Below, piece by piece: positions 1-6,811 of a DNA stretch of 64,000 nt (position 1 is its first letter; the number at the start of each line of letters is the position of its first letter). The position numbers were made by a program, and so were the translations under genes. The stretch comes from Allorhodopirellula solitaria. GTDB taxonomy: Bacteria; Planctomycetota; Planctomycetia; Pirellulales; Pirellulaceae. Location of the stretch: assembly GCF_007859855.1 (NCBI RefSeq), contig NZ_SJPK01000004.1:313646-377645 (forward strand), written 5' to 3'. Under the pieces are notes generated by a model. That model searched no databases. It saw nothing but the letters and a program-made list of their open reading frames with translations, and was not told where the DNA came from.

Positions 1-239
1 TTGATCTTGAAGATCCTTTTGAGTGACTGATCGTCTTTTCGCTCTTCGAATGCGAGCAGGGAAGGATCCTTGAAGACGAACATGGCCAGAGCGCTCATCA
101 GCACATCGACCATGGGGTAGGTGAGATTGGCTTGCTTTCGATCGTCTTGGACGCACTGGAATCGAGTCCGCAGTAGCTTGAAGAGTGCATCGGCTGAAAG
201 GAACCGACGGGTTCTGGGGGAAAGCGTTTGGTCTGTCAT
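1..239 (-). CDS. Transposase, N-terminal part (runs off the window)
   Basis: An open frame begins at the ATG at 239 and stays open for 79 codons to the window edge. I translated it by hand. It begins MTDQTLSPRTRRFLSADALF and later contains ALAMFVFKDPSLLAFEER followed by LKRIF. This combination (a stretch rich in alanine and methionine, then F-K-D-P-S-L-L-A-F-E) is the N-terminal signature I associate with a group of DDE transposases common in planctomycetes and other environmental bacteria. The catalytic DDE part would lie outside the window. The gene sits directly beside integron cassettes, so it may be an insertion into the cassette array. The IS family is not assignable from 79 residues, and no terminal inverted repeat can be tested because only one end is visible. 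Confidence 0.72.
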   Translation of the reverse strand, partial: MTDQTLSPRTRRFLSADALFKLLRTRFQCVQDDRKQANLTYPMVDVLMSALAMFVFKDPSLLAFEERKDDQSLKRIFKI

Positions 240-606
240 GATGAGGGTGCTCAACGCCGAAGGATTCTGGACCCTCTCATGATAGAAAACCAGCAAGATT
301 TTGGCAGTCCACGACTCGCCACAATCATGGCGAAGTGCTAGCAAATGCCGACCCCGCAAAACACGGCGTTTTTAACGCCGCCGGGAATCGCTGAGTTTAC
401 ACGATTGCCGAAGTTGTTTCCGAACGTGTCCTAAGATTGCGAGAAGTTCGTATCCGCCAAGTGAGAAAGGCATAACATGTATCTCCAAACGAGAAAAGAT
501 AGAAACAAGCTACGCCGAACGCATTCCGCCGACCTTGGTCACGGATATGAAGCGTGCGTTGAGTGTAGGCAGTGTGAATGGCTTGTCAATCCAAAATGCA
601 ATAGCC
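240..606. other. Gap between transposase and cassette gene; one small hairpin
   Basis: I see no convincing gene in this 367-bp stretch. It holds a perfect 7-bp hairpin at 364-380 (CGGCGTT, TTT loop, AACGCCG). This could belong to the end of the insertion sequence or act as a weak terminator. The attC site expected downstream of the 607-1023 gene is not recognisable here. A GTTATGC-like core lies around 471-477 on the minus strand, but I find no matching partner arm. The transposon may have replaced or split that site. Confidence 0.4.
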
Positions 607-1023
607 CTATCGCGGCCGACGAAGACGCTCGATGAGGGCGCGAAGGACGACACGATCTTCTGGCATGTAGTATTGATAGTGTGCCATAACTTCGTTTCCA
701 GCAGAATCGTGTATGGAGAAAACACCGAGCCACTCGTTGACAAATTCCGGATCTACGTCGTCCAAATCGATGGATACCGCTTGGGAGCTGAAAATCAAGC
801 TTGGCCCAGATAGCATCCGCCCGTCTACAGTCACATCGAATTTCCGAATATCGATGGTGCAAGCCCAGAAGGCTGCACGAATCACGACGAGAAGCACTGC
901 CCATCCGTACGGAATTCCAAGCCATCGAGTGAGGCAGTAGATTGTAATACCGATGGACAAGCTGCTGAGCGTGGTAGCAGTGAAGAAACGCCATCGGCTG
1001 GCCGAGAACGTCAGGTGTGGCAT
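607..1023 (-). CDS. Small membrane protein carried on an integron cassette, function unknown
   Basis: The product is 138 residues from the ATG at 1023; a GTG at 1038 would add five. The N-terminal half has two hydrophobic segments at about residues 10-30 and 38-57. The second half is a soluble, beta-rich-looking region (FDVTVDGRMLSGPSLIFSSQ, then IDLDDVDPEFVNEWLGVFSI) that resembles the PH-like domain of small bacterial membrane proteins. I recognise no named family. The start lies 28 bases after the GTTATCC core of the attC site at 1051-1164, which is the usual position for a promoterless cassette gene. Start and function are uncertain; that it is a real cassette gene is moderately supported. 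Confidence 0.55.
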   Translation of the reverse strand: MPHLTFSASRWRFFTATTLSSLSIGITIYCLTRWLGIPYGWAVLLVVIRAAFWACTIDIRKFDVTVDGRMLSGPSLIFSSQAVSIDLDDVDPEFVNEWLGVFSIHDSAGNEVMAHYQYYMPEDRVVLRALIERLRRPR

Positions 1024-1050
1024 GTCAGACGCGTTCACGACATTGGCATG

Positions 1051-1164
1051 GGATAACGCCCGGCATCACCGGGGCCGGGTGACGCGGAGCGGAGGCGGTA
1101 AAATGGCGAAGCCAACCGCCGTAGCGGAGTGGCACACGGACTCCGGTGCATGCCATGGTTATCC
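1051..1164 (-). other. attC recombination site (integron cassette)
   Basis: Read on the minus strand the site opens with GGATAAC (1164-1158) and closes with GTTATCC (1057-1051), which are complementary. The inner arms also pair: plus-strand CATCACCGG at 1064-1072 against CCGGTGCATG at 1143-1152, with one extra unpaired C at about 1149. Complementary outer cores, imperfect inner arms with an extrahelical base, and a variable centre are the hallmarks of attC sites. The stop codon of the upstream cassette gene (TAA at 1161-1159) lies inside the first core, as is common for cassette genes. Confidence 0.78.
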
Positions 1165-2052
1165 GCCGGGGTGTATCTCATGCTTGTAGACTATGTTTTT
1201 GGACTCGCTTTGTTGGGCCGCTCGAAATGTGAATTCTCCGCGAGAATCGTTAAACGTCGATTCGCTCAACATTGTCCCATTTAATATTCGATGATTTACA
1301 TCAAGGGTCGTCACCTGGGTCACCGCCTTAACCATGAACCGGAGGCTAGGCAATGTAACGATCTCGCCGGCCTCGTCCACCAGTGACATTTCTATGCTAG
1401 ATTCGACCAAGAATGTTTTTGCTGACTTAAGATCTTCAAGCGTTTTGTTAGCTGTGCCGAATTCAGCGTTATAGAGTTCCAGGCACTCTTCGACCAGTCG
1501 TTCCCGAAAGTATCTACCGAGGAACTCTCGGAACGAACCGTACTGACAGCGATCGTTGAAAGCCGTCCAGTCCAGGATTTGCCTCAGTGGTGGGAAATCA
1601 GGGTCTTCCGTCAGCGGTTCTACACTCAATAGCTCAAACTTTGGCGAGTGCGTCACGACTGCCCCAAGCTTAACAAACCCTGCCCAGTCGGCTTCCTCTG
1701 CCTGTGCTAGCGTTAGCGTTTCAATCTGGTGCTTTTTTGCTTTGTCGGTTGCCGACCTGGAAAATCCAGTCGCAGAAACTGCGACGACTTTCTGTACCGG
1801 AATTGCAGTATATTTTCCAATTAGTTGGTCAATCCACTCTACCGTGTCCTTCCTTGATCGGTCACGGCACTCAATCGCGATGCTCACCGCGTGCCCTGCA
1901 ACTGAGCCTCGAATGAGCAGGTCAACTTCGCGTAGCGTAGAACCGTCCGAGTCAGTCAACTCTTCCGACTCCAGCACCACAAACCCTTGTTCAGCGATTG
2001 CCTCGTAAATAAACCTAATGGATTGCTGGAAGCTATTGGTGCGTTTGGGCAA
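1159..2052 (-). CDS. PD-(D/E)XK nuclease-like protein (Mrr-type fold), integron cassette gene
   Basis: The protein is about 297 residues when started at the TTG at 2052 (MPKRTNSFQQ). It carries a restriction-endonuclease-like core: REVDLLI supplies the Asp and AIECRDRSR supplies a Glu-x-Arg/Lys-like motif, with a basic helix containing DKAKKH downstream. This resembles the Mrr/COG1787 type of PD-(D/E)XK nucleases, which includes type IV restriction enzymes and repair nucleases. The C-terminal half (from about residue 165) looks like a separate beta-rich domain. I prefer the TTG because GGAG lies just upstream and because the longer GTG form (2133) would start inside the attC of the preceding cassette. 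The stop codon is inside the next attC. The gene is clearly more AT-rich than the host genes, fitting a mobile cassette. Substrate unknown; phage defence is only an inference. Confidence 0.72.
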   Translation of the reverse strand: MPKRTNSFQQSIRFIYEAIAEQGFVVLESEELTDSDGSTLREVDLLIRGSVAGHAVSIAIECRDRSRKDTVEWIDQLIGKYTAIPVQKVVAVSATGFSRSATDKAKKHQIETLTLAQAEEADWAGFVKLGAVVTHSPKFELLSVEPLTEDPDFPPLRQILDWTAFNDRCQYGSFREFLGRYFRERLVEECLELYNAEFGTANKTLEDLKSAKTFLVESSIEMSLVDEAGEIVTLPSLRFMVKAVTQVTTLDVNHRILNGTMLSESTFNDSRGEFTFRAAQQSESKNIVYKHEIHPGG

Positions 2053-2114
2053 GTTTCGGCTCCGCCAGATGGGCTTGGTAGGGGCAACGCAAGGGGCGTA
2101 GTGTGATTTCAGTC

Positions 2115-2204
2115 GGATAACGGTTGCCGTCACCTAGGACGGACGATTGATTTTCCATTGGTATAATCGCGCAAGCCGTCCTTAGGTGCACGGCTTGGTT
2201 CTGG
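2115..2204 (-). other. attC recombination site overlapping the end of the IVP gene
   Basis: The minus strand reads CCAGAAC (2204-2198), then a long imperfect stem, then GTTATCC (2121-2115). Plus-strand GCCGTCACCTAGGACGG pairs with CCGTCCTTAGGTGCACGGC except for two single extra bases (one T near 2182 and a C at about 2189). These are the extrahelical bases expected of attC. The outer left core fits less well than in the site at 1051-1164. The last ~25 codons of the four-helix-bundle gene, including its TGA, are encoded inside this site. Confidence 0.7.
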
Positions 2205-2648
2205 CTTTCTTTCGTGCTCGTGCTCAGCATCGCGGTGCTCGTGCTCGTAATCGTTCCCCAGCTCATAGTCTACCGACGGCTCCCTAACGCCGTCAAACTT
2301 CATCGCCATTCGAGTTAGCATCGAGACAATTCGTTTGAGCATCCGTTTCAGTTCTCGACTCGCCACGTCCTCCAAACCGTCCGTCGCAACCAGAACATCT
2401 TGAATCGCAGCACATTCAAACGCAGATCCGCGAGCAATGTCGAAAAATCGAGCACGATCTTTCAAGCTGCGCTTGCCGTTACCCTCGGCGATGTTCAGCG
2501 GAATCGATTGAGCAGCGCGAAGCCATTGATCACGAGCGTGGCGATGCAAACCGCTCAGCGATTTCGAAACGTCGAATGCAGCAGCGACGTATCCGATTGA
2601 CAAACGGTAGACGTCGAGTCGATCGTGGTCGAAGATTGGTTCGGTCAT
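2130..2648 (-). CDS. Four-helix-bundle protein (23S rRNA intervening-sequence protein family)
   Basis: Residues 1-125 match the S23/IVP family (TIGR02436-type). Features are a LDVYRLSIGYVAA first helix, LRAAQSIPLNIAEGNG (a strongly conserved signature), and helices around FFDIARGSAFECAAIQDVL and LKRMLKRIVSMLTRMA. Members form pentameric four-helix bundles; some are encoded inside 23S rRNA intervening sequences, and many occur as free genes or cassettes with unknown function. The family is normally about 115-125 residues; this one has 172. The extra tail (residues 126-172) is encoded by one arm of a 42-bp inverted repeat, giving YEHEHRDAEHEHE, and then by attC sequence. Start is the ATG at 2648 with no clear ribosome binding site, as expected for a cassette gene. 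Confidence 0.85.
   Translation of the reverse strand: MTEPIFDHDRLDVYRLSIGYVAAAFDVSKSLSGLHRHARDQWLRAAQSIPLNIAEGNGKRSLKDRARFFDIARGSAFECAAIQDVLVATDGLEDVASRELKRMLKRIVSMLTRMAMKFDGVREPSVDYELGNDYEHEHRDAEHEHERKPEPSRAPKDGLRDYTNGKSIVRPR
2212..2253 (-). repeat. 42-bp inverted repeat, copy A (inside the IVP gene tail)
   Basis: Read on the minus strand, this begins CGATTACGAGCACGAGCACC and ends TGAGCACGAGCACGA. It matches the plus strand at 2662-2703 in 37 of 42 positions, the five differences being one central block. It encodes the DYEHEHRDAEHEHE part of the four-helix-bundle protein. Confidence 0.85.
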
Positions 2649-2661
2649 GGTTGCGCCATTT

Positions 2662-2703
2662 CGATTACGAGCACGAGCACCGTTTCACTGAGCACGAGCA
2701 CGA
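2662..2703 (+). repeat. 42-bp inverted repeat, copy B (upstream of the IVP gene)
   Basis: This is the partner of 2212-2253, lying 13 bp upstream of the start codon of the four-helix-bundle gene and in opposite orientation. Within each copy the sub-motif GAGCACGAGCAC occurs twice. The two arms enclose about 408 bp, essentially the whole conserved part of the IVP gene. Confidence 0.85.
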
Positions 2704-2730
2704 TGGCCACTTTGTGGCAGAACGAGGTAA

Positions 2731-2851
2731 TTATCGCCGGTTGTGGGGGTGATAAGCTGATCCTCGGGGGTGTTATCGCCGGTTGGACCTTCGGTTCCCT
2801 CGGTGACACGGGAAGTGTTATCGCCGGTTCGAGGGAGTCTTATCGCCGGTT
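2731..2851 (+). repeat. Four direct copies of TTATCGCCGGTT
   Basis: Identical 12-bp copies start at 2731, 2773, 2818 and 2840. The offsets of 42, 45 and 22 bp are close to multiples of two helical turns, so the copies would lie on roughly the same face of the DNA. This resembles an iteron or operator array. No initiator or regulator gene is adjacent, so its role is unknown. Confidence 0.8.
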
Positions 2852-3037
2852 GGCGCCGCTTGAGTATGAGGGGCCTGGATTCGGGGAGCAAGCATAATTT
2901 AGTGAGAAATTTGAGACGAACGCATTGACCTGGGCTGCTGACAAGCGAAACATCGACTCGGTAAAGCTGCGCCGATGCCGAGCGGTTTCAGACGTGCGAG
3001 CGGGCCTAAGCAGGTCGGGGGAGTTGTTTCGGTTTAG

Positions 3038-3116
3038 TAGCCGGTGGGCGTTAGCCTCGGTTCCTTGAACGCTTCGCGTTTGCCCGCAGAAAACCGGGGC
3101 TAACGCCCACCGGCTA
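3038..3116. repeat. Large inverted repeat (79 bp hairpin)
   Basis: The arms at 3038-3062 and 3092-3116 pair over 25 bp with one mismatch (TAGCCGGTGGGCGTTAGC against GCTAACGCCCACCGGCTA, plus further pairs inward). The 29-bp loop contains a second small palindrome (AACGCTTCGCGTT). It sits downstream of the last gene of cluster 1. It looks like an interspersed palindromic (REP-like) element and could also limit transcription. Confidence 0.85.
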
Positions 3117-3304
3117 ATATCTAAAACGACGTCGGCGTAGGGTTGCTCACGGAATCTAGTGGCTCGCAACCGATTGCTCAGACCGTTCCAACGTGGTGGA
3201 ATTTCCAAGTGCCAGTCAAACCCGAGAAGAACCAGCGTTCCCGGAACGCTTGGACGCTTAGCAGTTAGCTCGAGCATCGGCCCGCGACTGGCGGGCAGCT
3301 GAGT

Positions 3305-4675
3305 TTACTTTTGCTGCGTGGCCAGTTTTCGGAAATAGGCTTCGATGGCTTCGCGGTAGTGGGTCGGGAGGTCGCGACTGATTTGTTGCAGTGATTCTTG
3401 ACGCTCGGCGGGGGGCAGGTTGCCCCAGCCGCTCTTGTCGCCGTTGTCCTTGCGATCGGCATCGCCCTGACCACTGGCGCCCGCGATCTGGCTGTCCTGC
3501 ATCGGTTGAGCTTGCCCACCACTCGGGCTGCCGCCCTGTTGGCCACCCTGTTGTTGTTGCTGTTGCTGTTGCTGTTGTTGCTGCTGTTCTTCCACCTTGT
3601 CGATCAGCTTGGTCAGTTTGTCAATGATCTCCTGTTCCCGCTGCTGGGTCGGTTCATCCGCCCGTCCCAAATCGAGTCTGCGTGTCACATCGGTCATCAG
3701 CCGCGAAATCTCGTCGAGCGAGTCCTCTTCGAGCGGCTCAATGTCAGCGATCATCATTTCCGCGGTGCGTGAAAACCGAACGGGGATGTCGTCTTCATGC
3801 TGGAGCAGCGTTCGCAGATCCGCGAGCGCCTCTTGGGTCTTGAGCAGCGAGTGATAGCAGACGCCCCGATAGAACAGCAACGAGGCGGCATCGGGCGAAC
3901 TCGCCGGATCGACTTCTGCAAAAATCGGCAAGGCTTCATCGTAGTACCGGGCGCGAACGAGTTCGCGGCCGATCCACGTTCGCAGTGCCGCACGGATCTC
4001 CGGTGGCAATGATTCCATGGCTGCGTAGTCGGGACCACTCGGGTCGAGCCGAGACGGCAGTTCGAGCAGCCGGTCCTGACCGCGAGCGAACATCTCGTTG
4101 ACTGCCGTGATCTGCAAGGCGACTGCCTGCACCCACGCGGTCAGCGGTTCCGTGTCATCCTGGCGAACATCAGTCAGGAACTGTTCATTCGAGCGACCGA
4201 TCTGCTCGGGAGGTGTGCCGATCGTGTCGAGGGAGCGGCGGAGCAGTTCTGACATGGCGACGGCGTCTCGCGGCTGCCAATCGGCATTGGCGCGCAGAGC
4301 GCCGCCAGCTTCCGCATCGGTCGACGGCACCAAACTCTGGTCATCGATCGGTGTCGCTTCGTGCTCAGGAATCAAGGACTCCGGAGGAAATTCGGGTTCG
4401 AGCGGCGGCTCATCGTCGCGACCCGATTCGGGAACATTTTGTTTAGGAACCGTTTCGCTGGGCACTTCGTCACTGGGGACCGCTTGATCGGCCACCCAGG
4501 TCGCATCGACGAACCCCGCGGGTGTCGGCGCCGCCGTCAGAGTGCTCGACGCCGCGATGGCTGAGAAAGACATCACGCTCAGGGCAGCGGCCCAATGGGG
4601 CAGCCACGGTCGGACCGAGTTCTCAAACCGGCTGTGTCGCGCGACCTTGGCCGTGGATGTTATCGTGGTTGGCAT
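3305..4675 (-). CDS. Secreted/anchored TPR-like protein with poly-Gln tract, last gene of Bat-like cluster 1
   Basis: The protein has 456 residues with a basic N-terminus and a hydrophobic segment at about 28-50, consistent with a signal peptide or anchor. A Pro/Glu-rich linker follows (about 60-120). A helical region with tetratricopeptide character spans about 225-310 (RARYYDEALPIFAEV and FYRGVCYHSLLKTQEALADL). Next is a run of about 13 Gln encoded at 3548-3586, and the end reads WGNLPPAERQ ... YREAIEAYFRKLA. That C-terminal motif recurs at the end of the giant protein at 41461-47409. In Bat systems a TPR protein (BatE-like) often accompanies the VWA proteins, which fits. The gene follows the 4701-6590 gene by 25 bp and is probably cotranscribed. 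No enzymatic motif is visible. Confidence 0.8.
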   Translation of the reverse strand: MPTTITSTAKVARHSRFENSVRPWLPHWAAALSVMSFSAIAASSTLTAAPTPAGFVDATWVADQAVPSDEVPSETVPKQNVPESGRDDEPPLEPEFPPESLIPEHEATPIDDQSLVPSTDAEAGGALRANADWQPRDAVAMSELLRRSLDTIGTPPEQIGRSNEQFLTDVRQDDTEPLTAWVQAVALQITAVNEMFARGQDRLLELPSRLDPSGPDYAAMESLPPEIRAALRTWIGRELVRARYYDEALPIFAEVDPASSPDAASLLFYRGVCYHSLLKTQEALADLRTLLQHEDDIPVRFSRTAEMMIADIEPLEEDSLDEISRLMTDVTRRLDLGRADEPTQQREQEIIDKLTKLIDKVEEQQQQQQQQQQQQQGGQQGGSPSGGQAQPMQDSQIAGASGQGDADRKDNGDKSGWGNLPPAERQESLQQISRDLPTHYREAIEAYFRKLATQQK

Positions 4676-4700
4676 GAAATCAAATTCTCGGCAAACGAGT

Positions 4701-6590
4701 TCATTGGTTGCGTTTGGTGACCAGATCGCGGGTGATCTGGTACAGCCGATCTTGTCTTTGGGCGAGATCCTTTAAGAGCGGCAGGATTTCTTCGCCGGTG
4801 GCATTGGCCTCGTCCGCCTGATTCTGTTCCAACAGATCGCCATAGCGATCGGTGGTCCCATGGATTCGGGTCTGCATCGTCCGCAACAGTTTCAGTTCGG
4901 CGAGCACCTGCACGAGCGGTTCTTCGCCAGCCCCCTGGCTGCTGGGCTGCCCCTGTTGTTGCTGTTGCTGTTGTTGCTTCTGTTCATTGTCGCGTTGGGC
5001 TTGAGCGAGGGCCGCGATCATCTCTTCGAGAGCCGCCAAAATATCGCTCTGGATGCCTTGAGTGACCAAGTCAATTTTGCTCTGTCCGAGTCGCGTGGTG
5101 ACCCGCTGGGTATCCTCTCGGAGTTGTTGAATGACTTCGGGGAAGGCGACACTCGATCCCTCTTCACGCAGCAAGAGCATGGCCCGGTCGGCTTCGAGGG
5201 TGATCTTTTGTTCCTCGAAGGCGAGATCGCCTGCCTTCAAGTCGGTGGTTCGGTCTCGCTGCGTCGGGGGTGTCTTGGCGACCTGTTCGGTTTCGTCGAG
5301 GACCGCGGACTGCATCGCAGCCATCTTACGAAGCCGTGCCTCGAGCTTGGCGAGTTCGCGCTGGATCTCTTCTTCGCGTAGCTGCCGCAGGATTTTCTCC
5401 AGCCGGTCGATGGCTTTGCGAAGCTCCTCCTCCGCTTGACGCTGTTCCTCGGTTGCCCCACTGCGATCTTTCTGAGCGAGTTTTTCTTGGGCCTGCTGCA
5501 TTCGCTCAATGGCTTTCTGCAGCTGGTCCTGGGCATCCTGTTCGGGCGATTTGGGCTGCTGGGGAGCCGCCTGTTGCCCGCTCTGGGACGGCTCGCTCTG
5601 CCCTGAGGGAGACTGAGATTGCTGCGACTCGGAGGGAGACTGCTGCTCCGACGAGTTCTCGCTCTCGCCGTCTGGCTGTTGTCCGTCGGACTCCTGGGAC
5701 TCGCCGGATTGACTCTCCTTCGGATCGCCCTCCTGCCCCTCGGATTCGTTCTCGGCAGCTGGATCTTTGTCGTCGGCTTTCTCGGCGTCATCTGGTTCGC
5801 TGGAGCTCGGCGAGTCTTTCGGCTGGGCCGGATCCTCAGCCTCGGTCGACTCCTGGGGGTCGCCTCCCTGTTGGGGAGGACTCATCTCGCTCTGGGAGTT
5901 TCCCCGGCTCTGGGCAGCTTCCTCGCTCTGGGCAGCTTCCTCGCTCGCCTGCTCCTCTTCCTCGGGATCGTCTTGGCGAAACTCCTCTTGAAGTGCCTCG
6001 GCTCGTTTGGAGATTTCCTCCTGCTCCTTCAAAACCTCCTCCATCTCGACGCCATTTTCGGTCCTTGCCCGCACACTGCGTTCGTTTCGCTCGGTCAATC
6101 GCAGTTGCTTGATCATTTCAGCAATGCGTTTTTTCTCGTCGCGAATGCGCGAGCTACGATCTTCGGTGAGCAGCAGCTTCAGCAAACCCTCGAGCTCTCC
6201 GGTGGCCGTTTCCTGTTCCTCGAGAGCTTTCGACAGCTGGCCGCTGGCGATCAGCGTGCTGGAACCGCGTAGTTTCTCCAGCACAAATCGCTCGCGTGAT
6301 TGGCGGGCCACCCGCTTGAGCAGTGCAGCTCGCTCCGGATTCTCTCGGGATTCAACGTCCGCCAATCGCAGCAGTAGCTCCTCAAGACGAGCGTACCGGG
6401 ATGCGACACTCGATTGTCGGGCCACCAACGGGTCGGCCTCGGCCGCCGCATTCGGACCGGTGCTGTCTTGCCCTGTTGCGGGCGATGTCAGCATGCCAAG
6501 CGAAACGAGGCACAGGGTGATCACCATCCCGAGCCAGCAGCGGCTGGCAGAGATCGAAATGGGTTGTGCGATGGATTCGATGCCGCGCAT
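4701..6590 (-). CDS. Secreted Glu/Gln-rich coiled-coil protein of Bat-like cluster 1
   Basis: The 629-residue product has a hydrophobic N-terminal segment (about residues 18-36, ending near TSPATGQDS), likely a signal peptide. Helical coiled-coil stretches cover about 55-205, a strongly acidic and Ser/Gln/Glu/Pro-rich low-complexity region covers about 205-345, and a second coiled coil runs from about 347 to 430 (LQKAIERMQQAQEKLAQKD). The C-terminal part has a short poly-Gln tract and another helical segment. No catalytic motif is seen. Gene order and composition match the middle of the giant protein at 41461-47409. The role is probably structural, as a periplasmic scaffold for the VWA proteins upstream in the same operon. 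The 221-bp gap to the preceding gene could hold a separate promoter. Confidence 0.8.
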   Translation of the reverse strand: MRGIESIAQPISISASRCWLGMVITLCLVSLGMLTSPATGQDSTGPNAAAEADPLVARQSSVASRYARLEELLLRLADVESRENPERAALLKRVARQSRERFVLEKLRGSSTLIASGQLSKALEEQETATGELEGLLKLLLTEDRSSRIRDEKKRIAEMIKQLRLTERNERSVRARTENGVEMEEVLKEQEEISKRAEALQEEFRQDDPEEEEQASEEAAQSEEAAQSRGNSQSEMSPPQQGGDPQESTEAEDPAQPKDSPSSSEPDDAEKADDKDPAAENESEGQEGDPKESQSGESQESDGQQPDGESENSSEQQSPSESQQSQSPSGQSEPSQSGQQAAPQQPKSPEQDAQDQLQKAIERMQQAQEKLAQKDRSGATEEQRQAEEELRKAIDRLEKILRQLREEEIQRELAKLEARLRKMAAMQSAVLDETEQVAKTPPTQRDRTTDLKAGDLAFEEQKITLEADRAMLLLREEGSSVAFPEVIQQLREDTQRVTTRLGQSKIDLVTQGIQSDILAALEEMIAALAQAQRDNEQKQQQQQQQQGQPSSQGAGEEPLVQVLAELKLLRTMQTRIHGTTDRYGDLLEQNQADEANATGEEILPLLKDLAQRQDRLYQITRDLVTKRNQ

Positions 6591-6811
6591 ATTGAAATCG
6601 GTGATCGGGATTGGGATCGAGGCTCGTCTTATCTTAGCAGGATGTGAACGGAAAATTGATGCGAAAACCGGCTGTGTTCCACGTTAGAAAGCCGATTGAG
6701 CGTATTTTCGCTGGCCAATGTGGTAATTCAAACCCCTCACGCGAGCTGGTGCAGTGTCTCTGATTTGATGCTGCCCGGGGACGACGGTGATTCGGGAGGA
6801 TCCGGAGCCTC

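Larger units (their letters stand above)
2649..3304. other. Intergenic region of repeats between cassettes and cluster 1
   Basis: No gene is supported over these 656 bp. The stretch holds one arm of the IVP inverted repeat (2662-2703), four direct repeats (2731-2851) and a large hairpin (3038-3116). An open frame of 145 codons on the minus strand (2840-3277) is built largely from these repeats and lacks domain features, so I do not call it. Confidence 0.6.

Noticed and set aside
2053-2133. GTG start at 2133 for the nuclease-like cassette gene
   Set aside because: It would place the start inside the attC of the preceding cassette, which is separated on recombination; the TTG at 2052 has GGAG upstream and begins a family-like N-terminus.
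2840-3277. 145-codon open frame on the minus strand
   Set aside because: It runs through the TTATCGCCGGTT repeats and the 79-bp hairpin, has no domain, and its residue pattern (many Arg, Ser, Pro, scattered Cys) looks like translated repeat DNA.
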